NCBI RefSeq assembly: GCF_049243985.1
Contig: NC_135369.1
Span: 79,425,765-79,489,764 of the forward strand
Direction: 5' to 3'
Length of the DNA stretch: 64,000 nucleotides
From: Paroedura picta
Taxonomy: Eukaryota > Chordata > Lepidosauria > Squamata > Gekkonidae
Every line of letters begins with the position of its first letter. The first letter of the stretch is position 1. Below, in pieces: positions 45,889 through 56,945 of the stretch. Below the pieces are notes generated by a model. It did not search any database. It saw only the letters and a list, made by a program, of their open reading frames with translations, and was not told the origin of the DNA. A program made the position numbers and the translations under genes.

Positions 45889-46000
45889 ACTTGTAAATGA
45901 CTAGGAGAATTTCCAAATGTCAGTTGGAAAGTATTAAAGCAAAACGTGTGACCTGTTAGCCCTGGCTAGCCTGGCACCATTAGGTCTCAGTAGATAGAAT
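45889..46000 (+). repeat. duplicated segment with 5S-SINE head, copy 1
   Basis: TTGTAAATGACTAGGAGAAT onward for about 54 bases recurs at 48665 with about five differences. In both places it is followed by a 5S-like SINE head (here 'gccctggctagcctgg...ggtctcagtaga'). This copy is truncated after the head. Bases 46000-46885 hold nothing else I recognise. Confidence 0.7.
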
Positions 46001-46898
46001 CCATATGCTTGTGGGAGAAGGCACTATCTAGTTTAGATTGCTCAGCAGCTAAGGCAACCACAACCTGGATTGTAGCAATGGGTTGCGAGGTAAGGATTAA
46101 TATCCCAGGTTTAGCAGGTAGCTTTAGAACCAAGTGCACCATAGTTTTCGGCCTATAATCTTCATGCAAATGCACAAAACCCAAAATAGCAAAGGTTCCA
46201 ATAATCCAAAATATGTCAGGCAAAAATTTATCTTGCGCAAAATAGGGAGATCAAACAGCACAGCAAAAATAGCTGAAACAGTGATTTCTGCCCTCCCGGG
46301 GCCAGAGAAAAAGTTTTAAGACTTCACATTCCCATATTTTACCATATCCATCATTGATTGGTACACAGATGCTAAATAGTTAGGATTATATTGGGTTGGT
46401 CAGATACCAGATCCATTGTTTGGATTCTGCTCTGATGTCAATAGAACTCTCACTCTGGTGTCAGTGATGGACATGACTTCCAAAATCATTCGCATGAGAA
46501 TTGTCCCTTGGATGGGCACATCTTCTGCCCTCAATTGGTAACAATTACAATATGAAGGAACAGGGATTAGTCTCCCTAGAACCTAATGGGCTTCTTTGTA
46601 TTACTGCTACTAAATTCCATATATGCTGTCTCTGCTTGTTCACAATGGCTATTCTGGGTGAACCTTCTGGGTGAACATTGGTAACTTTGGTCAGTATGGG
46701 CCAGAATGCATACTGGTTACAATTCAGTTTAGCAACTATGCAAAACAGTGACATTAGTATTCTTATTAACTATGAATTTAATAATTGGAAATAATCCCAC
46801 AACTTCTACATGGCTAACTTTTCTCAAGTATCTTCTCTCAGGCCTTTCATTAGGAATTGACCTCAGTGCCAATTTGTGATTCTCTTTCCGGTTCAATT

Positions 46899-47183
46899 AA
46901 AGGAGCCTCTTGTGGCGCAGAGTGGTAAGGCAGCCGCCTGAAAGCTCTGCCCATGAGGTTGGGAGTTCGATCCCAGCAGCCGGCTCAAGGTTGACTCAGC
47001 CTTCCATCCTTCCGAGGTCGGTAAAATGAGTACCCAGCTTGCTGCTGGGGGGTAAAACGGTAATGACTGGGGAAGGCACTGGCAAACCACCCCGTATTGA
47101 GTCTGCCATGAAAACGCTAGAGGGCGTCACCCCAAGGGTCAGACATGACTCGGTGCTTGCACAGGGGATACCTTTACCTTTAC
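46899..47183 (+). mobile_element. Squam1/Sauria-type tRNA SINE with perfect TSD
   Basis: Full-length tRNA SINE: A box around TGGCGCAGAGTGG, B box GAGTTCGATCCC, middle GGTAAAATGAGTACCCAGCT, and BovB-like end GGGTCAGACATGACTCGGTG with a (CCTTTA)n tail. A perfect 13-bp target duplication TTCCGGTTCAATT lies at 46886-46898 and 47184-47196, so the insertion is comparatively recent. Its 3' end implies mobilisation by a BovB-type LINE. Bases 47200-47585 hold nothing I recognise. Confidence 0.93.
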
Positions 47184-47589
47184 TTCCGGTTCAATTTGAT
47201 TTTACTTTCTTAGGCAGTGGTTCCAATGAGCATCATGCTGGTAGTGGTTCCAGAGAGTGGGATTGGCGTTGAGCCAATTCTGACCTCGGATCCATGGGAA
47301 CTGAGCCAACCAAGGCTGTGGGTGACATGGCTCTGCTGGAGCGGTCTCTTTTACCACCAACATCTGAAGGAGCTCTGCTGGGGCAGTTGTCTTAACTGCT
47401 GGGCATTCTGTGCTGGATAAGGCCCTCTTCAGAGAGTAGCTTTCAGAGGGGAGGTAGGGCACTCCTAGCCTTAGGGCGGGACTGTTGACAGCATTTAAAC
47501 TCTGCTACATGATTGTCTTCTCCTAGGCAAATTAGGCCTCATATTTGTTGTAAAGTGATGTCTTTGACATTCTGATCTCCATTACACTG

Positions 47590-48430
47590 ATGTCTGTTTA
47601 TTTATAGGATTCATAGCCTGCCCTACCACTGGGAACAGCTGGAAAAGCACAGGTAGGATGTGAGCTCTTCAGTGGGTCAAGATAAGGTCCCTTGTCAGTG
47701 CATTCTGGACCTGTTGGGACTTCTGGAGAAGCCTCAAGGGTAGCCCTGTGTAGAGCAAGTTGTGGTAGTCTAGCCTGGAGGTGACGATTGTATGGATCAC
47801 AATGGCTAGGTCAGCTGCTAGTAGATAGGGTACTAGTTACCGTTGCTGAGATGGTAAAAATCCAGGCAAGTAGTGTTTGTGATCTGGGCCTCCGTAGACA
47901 GGGAGGCATCCACAGTCACACACAGTCTCTTGACCGTGGCCAAGGTTGTGGCCAGTTGGACCCAGTTGGACCCTGTCAAGAGTCAGGAGTTGTAGCCGCC
48001 AATCTGGTACATGTCAACCCAACCAGAGGACATCCATCTTAGCAGGATTTAGCTTCTGCCAACTCCACTACAGTCTCCAAATATCTGGCCCTCCAAACAA
48101 TCTGGAGGTGTAGACAGATCGCTGTTCATCAGCAGATATAGCTGGGTGCCATCAGCATATTGATGATACTCCAGCCTGAAACTCCGGATCAGTTGGGCGA
48201 GGGGGCAAGTTTAGATGTTAAATAACATTCAAGACAGAATAGCTCCCTGTGGGACCTCACATAATAAGGCCTACCTCTGGGAGGTTCTCTCTCCTGGCAC
48301 CACTCTCTGTCCCCAACTTTGGAGGAAAGATTGAAGTAATTAAAGGACCTCACCTTGAACCCCCCATGTGAGCCGATGGTAAAGGCTCACAGCAAAACAA
48401 GAATGTTCCCTCATGGCCACAAAAAACAAA
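47590..48430 (-). mobile_element. L2-like LINE 3' region
   Basis: Minus-strand counterpart of the 23568-24660 block: 'ctggaggtgacgattgtatggatcacaatggct' and 'gtagagcaagttgtggtagtcta' correspond to the L2 RT C-terminal HTMVTSRLDFCNSLY region. Frames are broken throughout, so it is older than the 24 kb copy. Confidence 0.75.
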
Positions 48431-48664
48431 TGGGGTGACGGGGCTCCTCCTCATGGAACACGTTTAGCCAGTAAAGTGGTGTTTTACCATGCTCCAGGGA
48501 GAAGGAGACTTCACTCATACTTGTAGAGAGAATTACTTTTAAAGAGAACTAGTTAGAAAAATCATCCTGAATAACTAGCCTGCATTTGTGCACTCCCAAT
48601 CTGTGTCTGTACAGAAGACAATTTGATGAACTATGGTTATTGATAAGAGCAACACTGTTTTTCT

Positions 48665-48893
48665 TGTAAATGACTAGGAGAATTTCCAAATGCCAATCTG
48701 AAAGTATTAAAGCAAAAATCATGAGTGGGATAGTCCATACTAGCCTGATGTTGTCTCAGAAGCTGAGCAGCCAGTCCTTGTTAGTACGTGGATGGGAGAC
48801 CAAGAAAGTTCAGAATTACTACACAGAGGCAGGCAATGGCAAAGCCCTCTGTCTCTTGCCGCGAAAACCTTAAGGGGTCAGCTGATGGCACTT
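48665..48893 (+). mobile_element. 5S rRNA-derived SINE with duplicated 5' flank, copy 2
   Basis: Bases 48665-48718 repeat the 45889 flank. The SINE from about 48726 reads GTCTCAGAAGCTGAGCAGCC and GTTAGTACGTGGATGGGAGACC, matching the internal promoter part of 5S rRNA. It then has the body 'ggcaggcaatggcaaagcc...cttgccgcgaaaacc'. It is a SINE and not a 5S gene because the 5S 3' half is replaced. Bases 48894-49202 hold nothing else. Confidence 0.85.
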
Positions 48894-49202
48894 TCCACCA
48901 CTAAAGGAAAAATGAAAGGTATCCTGTTTCACCAAGTGGTAACTCAGAGGACCAACAAATGGGGCACAGATACCAAAAGATGTACATTTCCCAGAAATGG
49001 GAGGAGGAGAGGGTCTTTAAAAGCTTCAATGATACAAGGAAAAAGGCATATCTCTGTAGGGAATGTGTATAGAGACTTGCTTCTTTTTTCCAAAATGAAA
49101 GCTGGGAATTCAGAGAATCTGCTTACAACACTATATCTATATTGATATTGTAGTGCCTATAGGGGGGAAGACAGACTTGATATCAGTAGATCAATATGTT
49201 GT

Positions 49203-49631
49203 TGTTGTTAGGTGCGAAGTCGTGTCTGACCCATCGCGACCCCATGGACAATGATCCTCCAGGCCTTCCTGTCCTCTACCATTCCCCAGAGTCCATTTAA
49301 GTTTGCACCTACTGCTTCAGTGACTCCATCTAGGCCACCTCATTCTCTGTCGTCCCCTTCTTCTTTTGCCCTCAGTCGCTCCCAGCATTAGGCTCTTCTC
49401 CAGGAGTCCTTCCTTCTCATGAGGTGGCCAAAGTATTTGAGTTTCATCTTCAGGATCTGGCCTTCTAAGGAGCAGTCCGGGCTGATCTCCTCTAGGACTG
49501 ACCGGTTTGTACGCCTTGCAGTCCAAGGGACTCGCAAGAGTCTTTTCCAGCACCAGAGTTCAAAAGCCTCAATTCTTTGACGCTCGGCCTTCCTTATGGT
49601 CCAACTTTCGCAGCCATACATTGCAACTGGG
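49203..49631 (-). mobile_element. RTE/BovB LINE 3' end
   Basis: Minus-strand frames give MYGCESWTIRKAERQRIEAF, LWCWKRLLRVPWTARRTNRS and the LKYFGHLMRRKDS block, then the 3' end with terminal (AAC)n at 49203. Closely related to the copy at 20640-23105. Confidence 0.92.
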
Positions 49632-49704
49632 ATTTCTCACTACTTTGCCTTGCAGAGAATATTGCTGTTAGCAAAGGGGAAAATCTAGGCCAAAGGGACA
49701 CACT

Positions 49705-49885
49705 GACCATTTACGCACTGGGAACTTCTTTGCCCCAGCTCCCGTGCAGGAGCACAAATCGGGGGCGGATAAGGCGTACCAGGCCAAATGCTCCCCCATG
49801 TGGGTGGACGAAGAGGTGGGGCAACCTGCCATGACTAAAACTCCAGCCTGCAGCCCGGCATGAAACCTCCAGTGCATAAACAGTC
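49705..49885 (-). mobile_element. MITE-like element, copy 2
   Basis: Inverted relative to 35076-35257: ends GACCATTTACGCACTGGG and, reversed, GACTGTTTATGCACTGG; 181 bp. Bases 49886-50330 hold nothing I recognise. Confidence 0.7.
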
Positions 49886-50338
49886 TCTGCCATGCTGAGA
49901 GGTGAACAATGTTATCCAAGGCAAAACATCCCTGTCTACATGACTGCGTGGCCTTCCACATCCACTGTATTTTAGCTTTAATTATCTGTTGTACTCCCCT
50001 TAGTATGCTTATTGCAGGTAAGGCAATATTTTGTCCTCTTTTCCACCTATGACTAGAATGTGCCATGCACACACCACATGGAACTTTAATTTCCACTTCA
50101 AATCATGTAAATGTTTCAAATGTTTATATCTGTTCAGAAGCAGTTTACTGGTCATTCAAGATTACATGTTAATGTGAATCCTAGTAAGAATAATATTCTT
50201 ACTTTGTCTAGCATTATTATTAATATATTTATGTTAGGTTCTCAAAGAACAGATACTGAGTTCCAGTGATTTTTCTGGGCCTATGGGAAAAAATAAAAAA
50301 CTACTTTGTAATATTTCTTTGTTTTATGTCATCTAAGG

Positions 50339-50773
50339 CAGTGGTCCCCAACCTTTTTATCACCGGGGACCACTCAACGCTTGACAATTTTACTGAGGCC
50401 CGGGGGGGGGGTAGTTTACTCCTCTACTCTCAACCACTGCCCTAACGCTCTCTGATCGCTATGGTAATGTTTAAACATCCCTTCAAAATAAGATACAGAC
50501 ACGCCACAACAATGAACATAAGGAACATTTTATTTTCATGGAAATTTTAACTCATGACAATGACAAATCAATGGGAACCCTGAGCTTGTTTCTCTGTAAT
50601 GAGAAAGTCCCATCTGGGAGTGGTGGGAGACAATGACACCCGAAGTGTGTTGTAAAGGGCCGGGGGGGATGAAGTAAAGGGCCGGGGGGGGGGGAGAAGG
50701 CGTCCTTCGCGGCCCACCTCCAATTAGTTGACGGACCACATGTGGTCAGCAGCCCACAGGTTGGGGATCGCTA
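50339..50773 (+). mobile_element. non-autonomous hAT element
   Basis: Same family as 19549-20009: CAGTGGTCCCCAACC start, GGTTGGGGATCGCTA end. Flanks ATCTAAGG and ATCTAAGC are an 8-bp duplication with one difference. G runs inside vary between copies. Bases 50782-51326 hold nothing I recognise. Confidence 0.94.
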
Positions 50774-51326
50774 ATCTAAGCCTCATTTTTCTTACTGAGA
50801 TTCAAGGTAAATTACACACTAGAATAAATGCAATCAATTAGTGAAAATCCTATGCGCTATATTTTTAACTTCTGCTAATGTTTGGAGTGGGGGGAATCAA
50901 CCTAGCATAGTTTAAAGGTTGATTGAAGAACTAAAAGATGCAAATTACCTCTGCAAGCATGTCATGTAGATCTCCCTCACTCGGACAACAACCTAGGGAC
51001 CTAATAATCGTGCCAATCTCTCTGAAAGAGAAAGCATTTTCATTAATAAGTCTACAGTACAATATTATTCAACAACTTTTAAAAACGGGTAACATTTTCT
51101 ATGGAGCCTTCAAGAATCTTTGCACGGGGGAAAATATATTGGTTTTCTGCTTTCACAATGAAAGCTCAAGGTGTGTTCATTGTATTGAAGTCAGAACATG
51201 TATCAGAATTGTATCAGAACATGTTAAAATATCGTAACTGCTTCTCTGCTTCCCAACAAGCAAGGTTTTGTTAGTGCATAAATAGGTAGACAATGTTCCT
51301 TGATACTTTCCTATCTGACTTCACAC

Positions 51327-51640
51327 CTGGTGACGCTTGGCCTTCCTTATGGTCCAATTTCACAACCATACATTGCAACTGGGAAGACATTAGCCTTGAC
51401 TAGACGCACTTTTGTTGGCAGGGTGATATCTCTGCTTTTTAGGATGCTGTCTAGATTTGCCATAGCTTTCCTCCCCAGGAGCAAGCGTCCTTTAATTTCT
51501 TTGCTGCAGCCCCCATCTGCAGTGATCTTGGAGCCCAGGAAAATAAAATCTGTCACTACCTCTATTTCTTCCCCATCTATTTGCCAGGAATTGAGAGGGC
51601 TGGATGCTTTGATTTTAGTTTTCTTGATGTTGCGATCAAT
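51327..51640 (-). mobile_element. RTE/BovB LINE internal fragment
   Basis: Minus strand: FIFLGSKITADGGCSKEIKG, LLLGRKAMANLDSILKSRDI, TLPTKVRLVKANVFPVAMYG, as in BovB RT C-terminus. It overlaps the consensus span of the 49203-49631 copy, so it is a separate insertion. Confidence 0.9.
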
Positions 51641-51905
51641 ATAAACATGTGTGTAAAGGGGGGGGGCTGCTGTGATTTCACCAATGGCAACAGCTACCTA
51701 CCTTGTAAATCTTCATTATTTAAGGTACATACAGAGGAAAACAAACTGATGCTACAACTATGCAAATGAATAGGGAGGGCAGACGAGTGGAAGAACCATA
51801 CCCAAACTGATTCCACGGCTTGTTGATTGACTGCCAAGAAAATCAGGAGTAAGTCAAGCATGTGGAAAAGCACTTCATCTCGCCTGAATTTATTGCTTCT
51901 CAGCA

Positions 51906-52345
51906 TCCAGGACTGTACACAGTACATTGTAGATCAGGGTTCCACAATCTTTTTTAGCCTGTAGAATTCTGACACAGCATGGCTGGCACATCAACAAAAT
52001 GGCTGCCCCAGAATGTCAGCCACAGGAGACAGTAACAACTAGGAACTGTATGCCACAACTTTCCTTCAGTCATACCATCATGAAGTGCTGTGCTGTCAAC
52101 TACGACCAAAGCAACATTAAAAAAAATCCAATCTCCAATGGCCGATAGCATCTCCTGACCCTGCTTACTTTTTAAATACACTTTGCCAGGAAAGGTTTCA
52201 GAGTGCACCATGGGCTCTATGTTGGGAACCCTTGTTGTGTACAGTATTCTAGATGAGGCAACACCATATATCTGTTGATATTACGTATTACAGTACTGGC
52301 CATTTTATACTCTAGCATGGCACTTGCCTTCTCCCTGGCTGTTGC
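51906..52345 (-). mobile_element. CR1 LINE fragment split by a hAT
   Basis: 'ggactgtacacagta' and, beyond the insert, 'gtgtacagtattctagatgagg...gcatggcacttgccttctccctggctgttgcacactga' are the reverse form of the CR1 RT C-terminal region (compare 17880-18030). Strongly diverged. Confidence 0.65.
51935..52234 (+). mobile_element. short non-autonomous hAT-like element
   Basis: 300 bp, start CAGGGTTCCACAATC, end (reversed) CAAGGGTTCCCAACAT. Left flank TTGTAGAT and right flank TTGTGTAC agree at only five of eight positions. It lies inside a CR1 remnant. Bases 52346-52796 hold only an unassigned interspersed repeat scrap near 52380-52435. Confidence 0.65.
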
Positions 52346-52796
52346 ACACTGAGTCATAAGAAGAAATCAAAAGAAAAATGTAAGAGGAATCTTGCTGGAT
52401 CAGGCCAGCATCCTGTTTCATACAGTGGTCAAACACTTGCTTTGGAGGGCTAACAGATAAAGCCTTCGGCTGCTGAGTCTTGGCTGCTGACGTCTCACTT
52501 GCATTCAGAGGTCACCACTGACTGACCTCTCCCCCATGCATCTGTTTAACACCCTTTCAAAGCTATCTATGCTAATATCCCTCCCCCCATTCTGATAGCA
52601 AAGCCCACAATTCCAATGGCCCAAAGATCAATGGGAGTTTGTGCCCCCTCCCAGAGGATTTGTGTCCTCCCTCCTCCTCCTTCCTCAGGAATCTGGAACT
52701 GGTTTCCAGTTCTTTATTCTTTCCCTATTTGTGGCTTATTTGTGAATTCAGCCAAAAGCACTGAGGAGAATTTGTTGGTTAACATCTGTAAGCATC

Positions 52797-54440
52797 GAAA
52801 TAAGGTTTGGATCACCACACATTCAGGGACCTCTCCTTTTCAAGAGGACATATGCTGTTTCCTGGTGCAGAGCCCAGCACTTAAGCCAGGATTGTTGGAG
52901 GGGGGTTCCCCCAGGGAAATTGCACAAGTGGAATCTAGGCCTTGGCTGTACCCCAAAATAATCTTTGAACCACCCAAAATGACACATCCCCACAATCCAG
53001 ACACTGTCTCCTACAAGGAGACATACAGCAGTGCCTAGTTCAAACACTAGTTCTGGCACCACAAGCTTTTATTCAGATTTCCACCAAGAGACCTGTACTT
53101 CTGAGAAGATTTGAATAAGGAACTGGAACAACTGCATTCCCTCCACACCCCAAAACAATGTGTAGACCATCACAAGTCATAAACCCCCACATTTGCATAG
53201 GCAGACACTGGGACCAGGCTGGCCAAAATGCTAGTTCCTGGTCCAAAGTGCTGTTCAGTCAGAGTAGCAGTGGAATAGGCTGCCTAAGGAGGTGGTGAGC
53301 TCCCCCTCACTGGCAGTCTTCAAGCAAAGGTTGGATACACACTTTTCTTGGATGCTGTAGGATGCTTGGGGCTGATCCTGCATTGAGCAGGGGGTTGGAC
53401 TAGATGGCCTGTGTGGCCCCTTCCAACTCTGTGATTCTATGATTCTTGTGACAGTTTCTCAAAAGCCCCAGGACAATCACAGAGGCAGGAACTGGGACTA
53501 GGCTGCACTCCAAAATAATCTTTGGATCACCTCAAATTATAAAACCCCACCTTCTGGAGACTGTTCCCTACAGGAAGACCCAGTCCAAGCTCTGGTACTG
53601 CCACTACAGCCTTCCATTTGGGGTGCTACCCAGAAGCCAGTATTTAAGAGGAAATTTGAATAAGGAACTAGAACAACTACATGTCTTCAGGGTTCACTTC
53701 AATTCTAGAAAGTACATGCTGTTTTCTGGTCCAAAGCTCAGTTCTTGTGCTAGTTGCTCCAAAGTGGGGTGCCCCAGAAGAATTGCACAGGCAGCCACAG
53801 GGTCCAAACTGAACACCAAGACAATATTTGAACCTATCTAAATTGTATATCTCCACACTAGTCTGGAGCCCGTGCCCTGCAAGAAGACCTGCAGTATTGC
53901 CTGGTTCAAACACTGGTGCTGTAACTGGAACGACTGCATGCTCTCTGCACTCCAAAATAAAGTCTGGATCACCACAGATCACACACCCTTGTGTTCAGGG
54001 TGCTCTTCCATTCCAGAGGACAGATGCTGTCTCCTGGCCAAAAGCACATTGTGTAAGTCAGCCGCTCCATAGTGGGGTGTCCCCAGGACAATCACACAGG
54101 GAGACACTGGATCTAGACTGCACCCCAAAATTGTCTTTGAACACCCCAAATTATATTAACCCCATGCTATGGAGACTGTCCCCTGCAAGAAGACATACAA
54201 TGGTATCCCGTCCAAACACCGGTCTGGCACCACAAAGTTCTGTTTGGAATATCACCTGGAATTTTATATTGCAAAGAGGATTTGAATTAGGAACTATAAC
54301 AGCTGCCTGTCCTCTGGACCACCACAGATCATATACATTGCTACATTCAGGGGACTCTGCCCTCAAAGGGAATCTATGCTACTTCCTTATTTAAATCCCA
54401 GTTCTTATGCTAATTGCTCCAGTTGTGGGTTCCCCCGAGA
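52797..54440 (+). repeat. degenerate tandem array of about 170-bp monomers
   Basis: A unit built on CCAAAATAATCTTTGGA-CACC, then 'cacaccc cca', 'gacTGTCtCCTg', AAGAGGACATA, GGTCCAAACACTGGTTCTGG and CAGGACAATtGCACAGG recurs about nine times. Starts lie near 52800, 52953, 53143, 53507, 53680, 53815, 53950, 54125 and 54315. Spacing is 140-190 bp once a CR1 insert is removed. Monomers appear to alternate between two types. No intact coding frame follows the units. Confidence 0.75.
53256..53447 (+). mobile_element. CR1 LINE 3' end inside the tandem array
   Basis: CAGTGGAATAGGCTGCCTAA through CTAGATGGCCTGTGTGGCCC to GATTCTATGATTC. It splits one monomer between 'ctgttc' and 'ttgtgacag', so the array is older than this CR1. 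Bases 54440-54920 after the array hold nothing I recognise. Confidence 0.9.
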
Positions 54441-54957
54441 CAAATGGATCAGCAGACACTGAAGCTAAGGTCATTCAGTCACTGGCTGAAAATGACACTG
54501 GTCAGAGAAGCTTCAGGGGGAGATTAGAAACTGAAATGGCTGCACTGAAAGCCATTCACAGGGGCAGGAAACAAGGGACCACCCCCCAGGGCTGAATAAA
54601 TCCTTAGCTCACTACAAATCCTAAGGATCTGTGGTCTACACTCCTGCATTTCCCCCCTGTTCTAATCAGGCTCATTACAATGTGCATTGTTCCTTGCATC
54701 CCGAGTCCTTTCTTCAAGACTGTCTCCACCTTCTGACCAGTACATAATGACTCAGAAATTTCCATTTCAACTAACATTTTATCTGACCCTTAAAAGTTCA
54801 GACTGTCCCCCCTCCCACCCCCTCTCAATTGTGAGTCTTCTCTAAAGCGCTACCAGGGAGAATCTGTATGTGTGAAACGCATGGGATTTTCAGCATGGGA
54901 TTCTTTGGGCCTCAAAGAACATAGAATCATAGACTCATAGAGCTGGAAGAAACCTCA

Positions 54958-55273
54958 GTTTGGTGTAGTGGTTAGGAGTGCGGACTTCTAATCTGGCATG
55001 CCGGGTTTGATTCTGCGCTCTCTCACATGCAGCCAGCTGGGTGACCTTGGGCTCGCCACAGCACTGATAAAACTGTTCTGACTGAGCAGTGATATCAAGG
55101 CTCTCTCTGGCTCACTCAGCTCACAGGGGGTCTGTTGTGGGGAGAGGAAAGGGAAGGCGACTGTAAGCCGCTTTGAGCCTCCTTCGGGTAGGGAAAAGTG
55201 GCATATAAGAACCAATTCTTCTTCTTCTTCTTCTTCTTCTCCTCCTCCTGCTCCTCCTCCTCCTCCTCCTCCT
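54958..55273 (+). mobile_element. tRNA-derived SINE with CTT/CTC tail
   Basis: Near full-length copy: TTTGGTGTAGTGGTTAGGAG head, CAGCTGGGTGACCTTGGGCT, GTAAGCCGCTTTGAGCCTCC, ATATAAGAACCAATTCTTCT, then (CTT)n(CTC)n to 55273. The expanded tail marks it as a good reference copy of the family. Confidence 0.92.
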
Positions 55274-55289
55274 CATGGGTCATCTAGTC

Positions 55290-55723
55290 CAGTGGTCCCC
55301 AACCTTTTTATCACCAGGGACCACTCAACGCTTGACAATTTTACTGAGGCCCGGTGGGGGGAGGGGTAGTTTACTCCTCTACTCTCAACCACTGCCCTAA
55401 CGCTCTCTGATCGCTATGGTAATGTTTAAACATCCCTTCAAAATAAGATACAGACACGCCACAACAATGAACATAAGGAACATTTTATTTTCATGGAAAT
55501 TTTAACTCTGACAAATCAATGGGAACCCTGAGCTTGTTTCTCTGCAACAAGATTGTCCAATCTGGGAGTGATGGGAGACAATAACACCTGAAGTGTGTTT
55601 TAAAGGGCCGGGGGGAATGAAGTAAAGGGCCGGGGGGGGGGGGGAGAAGGCATCCTTCGCAGCCCGCCTCCAATTAGTCGATGGACCACATGTGGTCCGC
55701 AGCCCACAGGTTGGGGATCGCTA
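55290..55723 (+). mobile_element. non-autonomous hAT element
   Basis: CAGTGGTCCCCAACC start, GGTTGGGGATCGCTA end, perfect 8-bp duplication ATCTAGTC (55282-55289 and 55724-55731). Same family as 19549 and 50339. Confidence 0.95.
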
Positions 55724-56019
55724 ATCTAGTCCAACCCCTTGCACTATGCAGGACTTTCACATCCCTATTGCTCATCCACTGTAACCTGCCATCCCCTTAA
55801 GCCTTCACAGAATCAGCCTCTCAGGTGGCTATCCAGCCTCAGTTTAAAAAATTCCAAAGTATGCATGGCATAAGGGCCTTATGATCAGGCGGCTGTTTGT
55901 ATTATGATTACATTTTCGAAGCTATGTCAGGACCTCAGTAAATATGGATCTTCACAGAGAGCCATCACGGTGTGGTCAACCTGAGACGGCTGGCTCGAGA
56001 AGAGCAATACATATATTTA

Positions 56020-56300
56020 TATAAATTAAAATAAATAGTGGATAAATAGTGGTTAAGACTAGAGTGGTAACGTTTAATTAATTTATTTTTATTTATTATT
56101 TGGAGAACTGGGTTTGATTCCCCTCTCCTTCACATGCAGCCAGCTGGGAAAGCTTGAGCCAGTCACAGTTCTCTCAGAGCTCTCTCAGTCTCACCCACCT
56201 CACAGGATGTCTGTTGTATGGAGAGGAAGGGAAGGTGATTGTTAACCGCTTTGAGACTCCATTACGTAGTGAAAAGCAGAATATAAAGACCAACTGATCT
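56020..56300 (+). mobile_element. tRNA-derived SINE, older copy
   Basis: GTGGTTAAGACTAGAGTGGT head, an AT-rich insertion around 56072-56098, then GGAGAACTGGGTTTGATTCC, CAGCCAGCTGGGAAAGC and GTTAACCGCTTTGAGACTCC. Bases 56301-56630 hold nothing else I recognise. Confidence 0.75.
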
Positions 56301-56631
56301 TATATGTGGTTGTTGGCTCTTTACATCATTCTGTCATTGTCTATGGTTTAAGAAAATGCCTTGGAAACCTCTGAGGACAAAATCATCAGTGCATTCCTGG
56401 AACAGTAACCTTTGATACAGAAAGAAGGCTACTGAAAGACCACTTCCATTTGCGGAAGGATAACAAGTAAGCTATGTTCAAATATCATAGTTTAGCAAAT
56501 GGCTATATATATTTTGGGTATCAGAATTTTTGGCTTGAGGAAGGGACTAAGAACTAAATTCTAAAGGTTCAAGAAGCAGAATCATGAAGATTCACACTCT
56601 TCTGTGTCTTTTGCTGACACTCCAACTAGAA

Positions 56632-56945
56632 ACTTGTGATGGTGGAGCCAGTATTTGGACCGGGCACCACTGTATGTCCTTTTGCAGGGGACAATCTCCT
56701 GAGAGTAGGGATGTCTTGTTTGGGATGGTCCAAAGATTGTTTTGGGGTGCAGCCTGGCCTCAGTGTCTTCCTGTGTGAGTATCCTGGGGGCACCCCACTT
56801 TGGAACAGCTGGCACAAGAACTGGGCTTCAGACCAGGAAATATCATATGTCACCCCAGAGAGGAGAGTCCCTGAGGGTGGGGGTGTATGACATGTGGCAA
56901 TCCAAACCTTATTTTGGGATGCTGAGCTTTCAGACTCTCCTCAAT
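56632..56945 (-). repeat. inverted outlying copy of the tandem-array unit
   Basis: Reverse complement matches two adjoining monomers of the 52797-54440 array (CACCCCAAAACAATCTTTGG, CTGCAAAAGGACATACAGTG, CCGGTCCAAATACTGGCTCC). The open frames on both strands here are by-products. Bases 56946-58340 hold nothing I recognise. Confidence 0.8.

Larger units (their letters stand above)
54922..55860 (-). mobile_element. CR1-type 3' end with SINE and hAT nested in it
   Basis: Reverse CR1-type tail: AGAATCATAGACTCATAGAG CTGGAAGAAACC at 54922-54957, GGTCATCTAGTC at 55278-55289, then from 55732 CAACCCCTTGCACTATGCAG and on to about 55860. The gaps are the SINE and hAT listed next. Bases 55861-56015 hold no recognised feature. 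Confidence 0.75.

Noticed and set aside
46899-46990. Functional tRNA gene
   Set aside because: A and B boxes are present, but it is the head of a SINE with a BovB-like tail and target duplication.
48726-48893. 5S rRNA gene
   Set aside because: Only the internal-promoter half resembles 5S, and the rest is a SINE body.
53828-54394. 188-codon frame across the tandem array
   Set aside because: The repeat units do not preserve one frame, so the ORF is incidental.
56584-56778. Frame with a signal-peptide-like start (MKIHTLLCLLLTLQLE)
   Set aside because: Most of it is the inverted satellite-type repeat unit. There is no splice or homology support.
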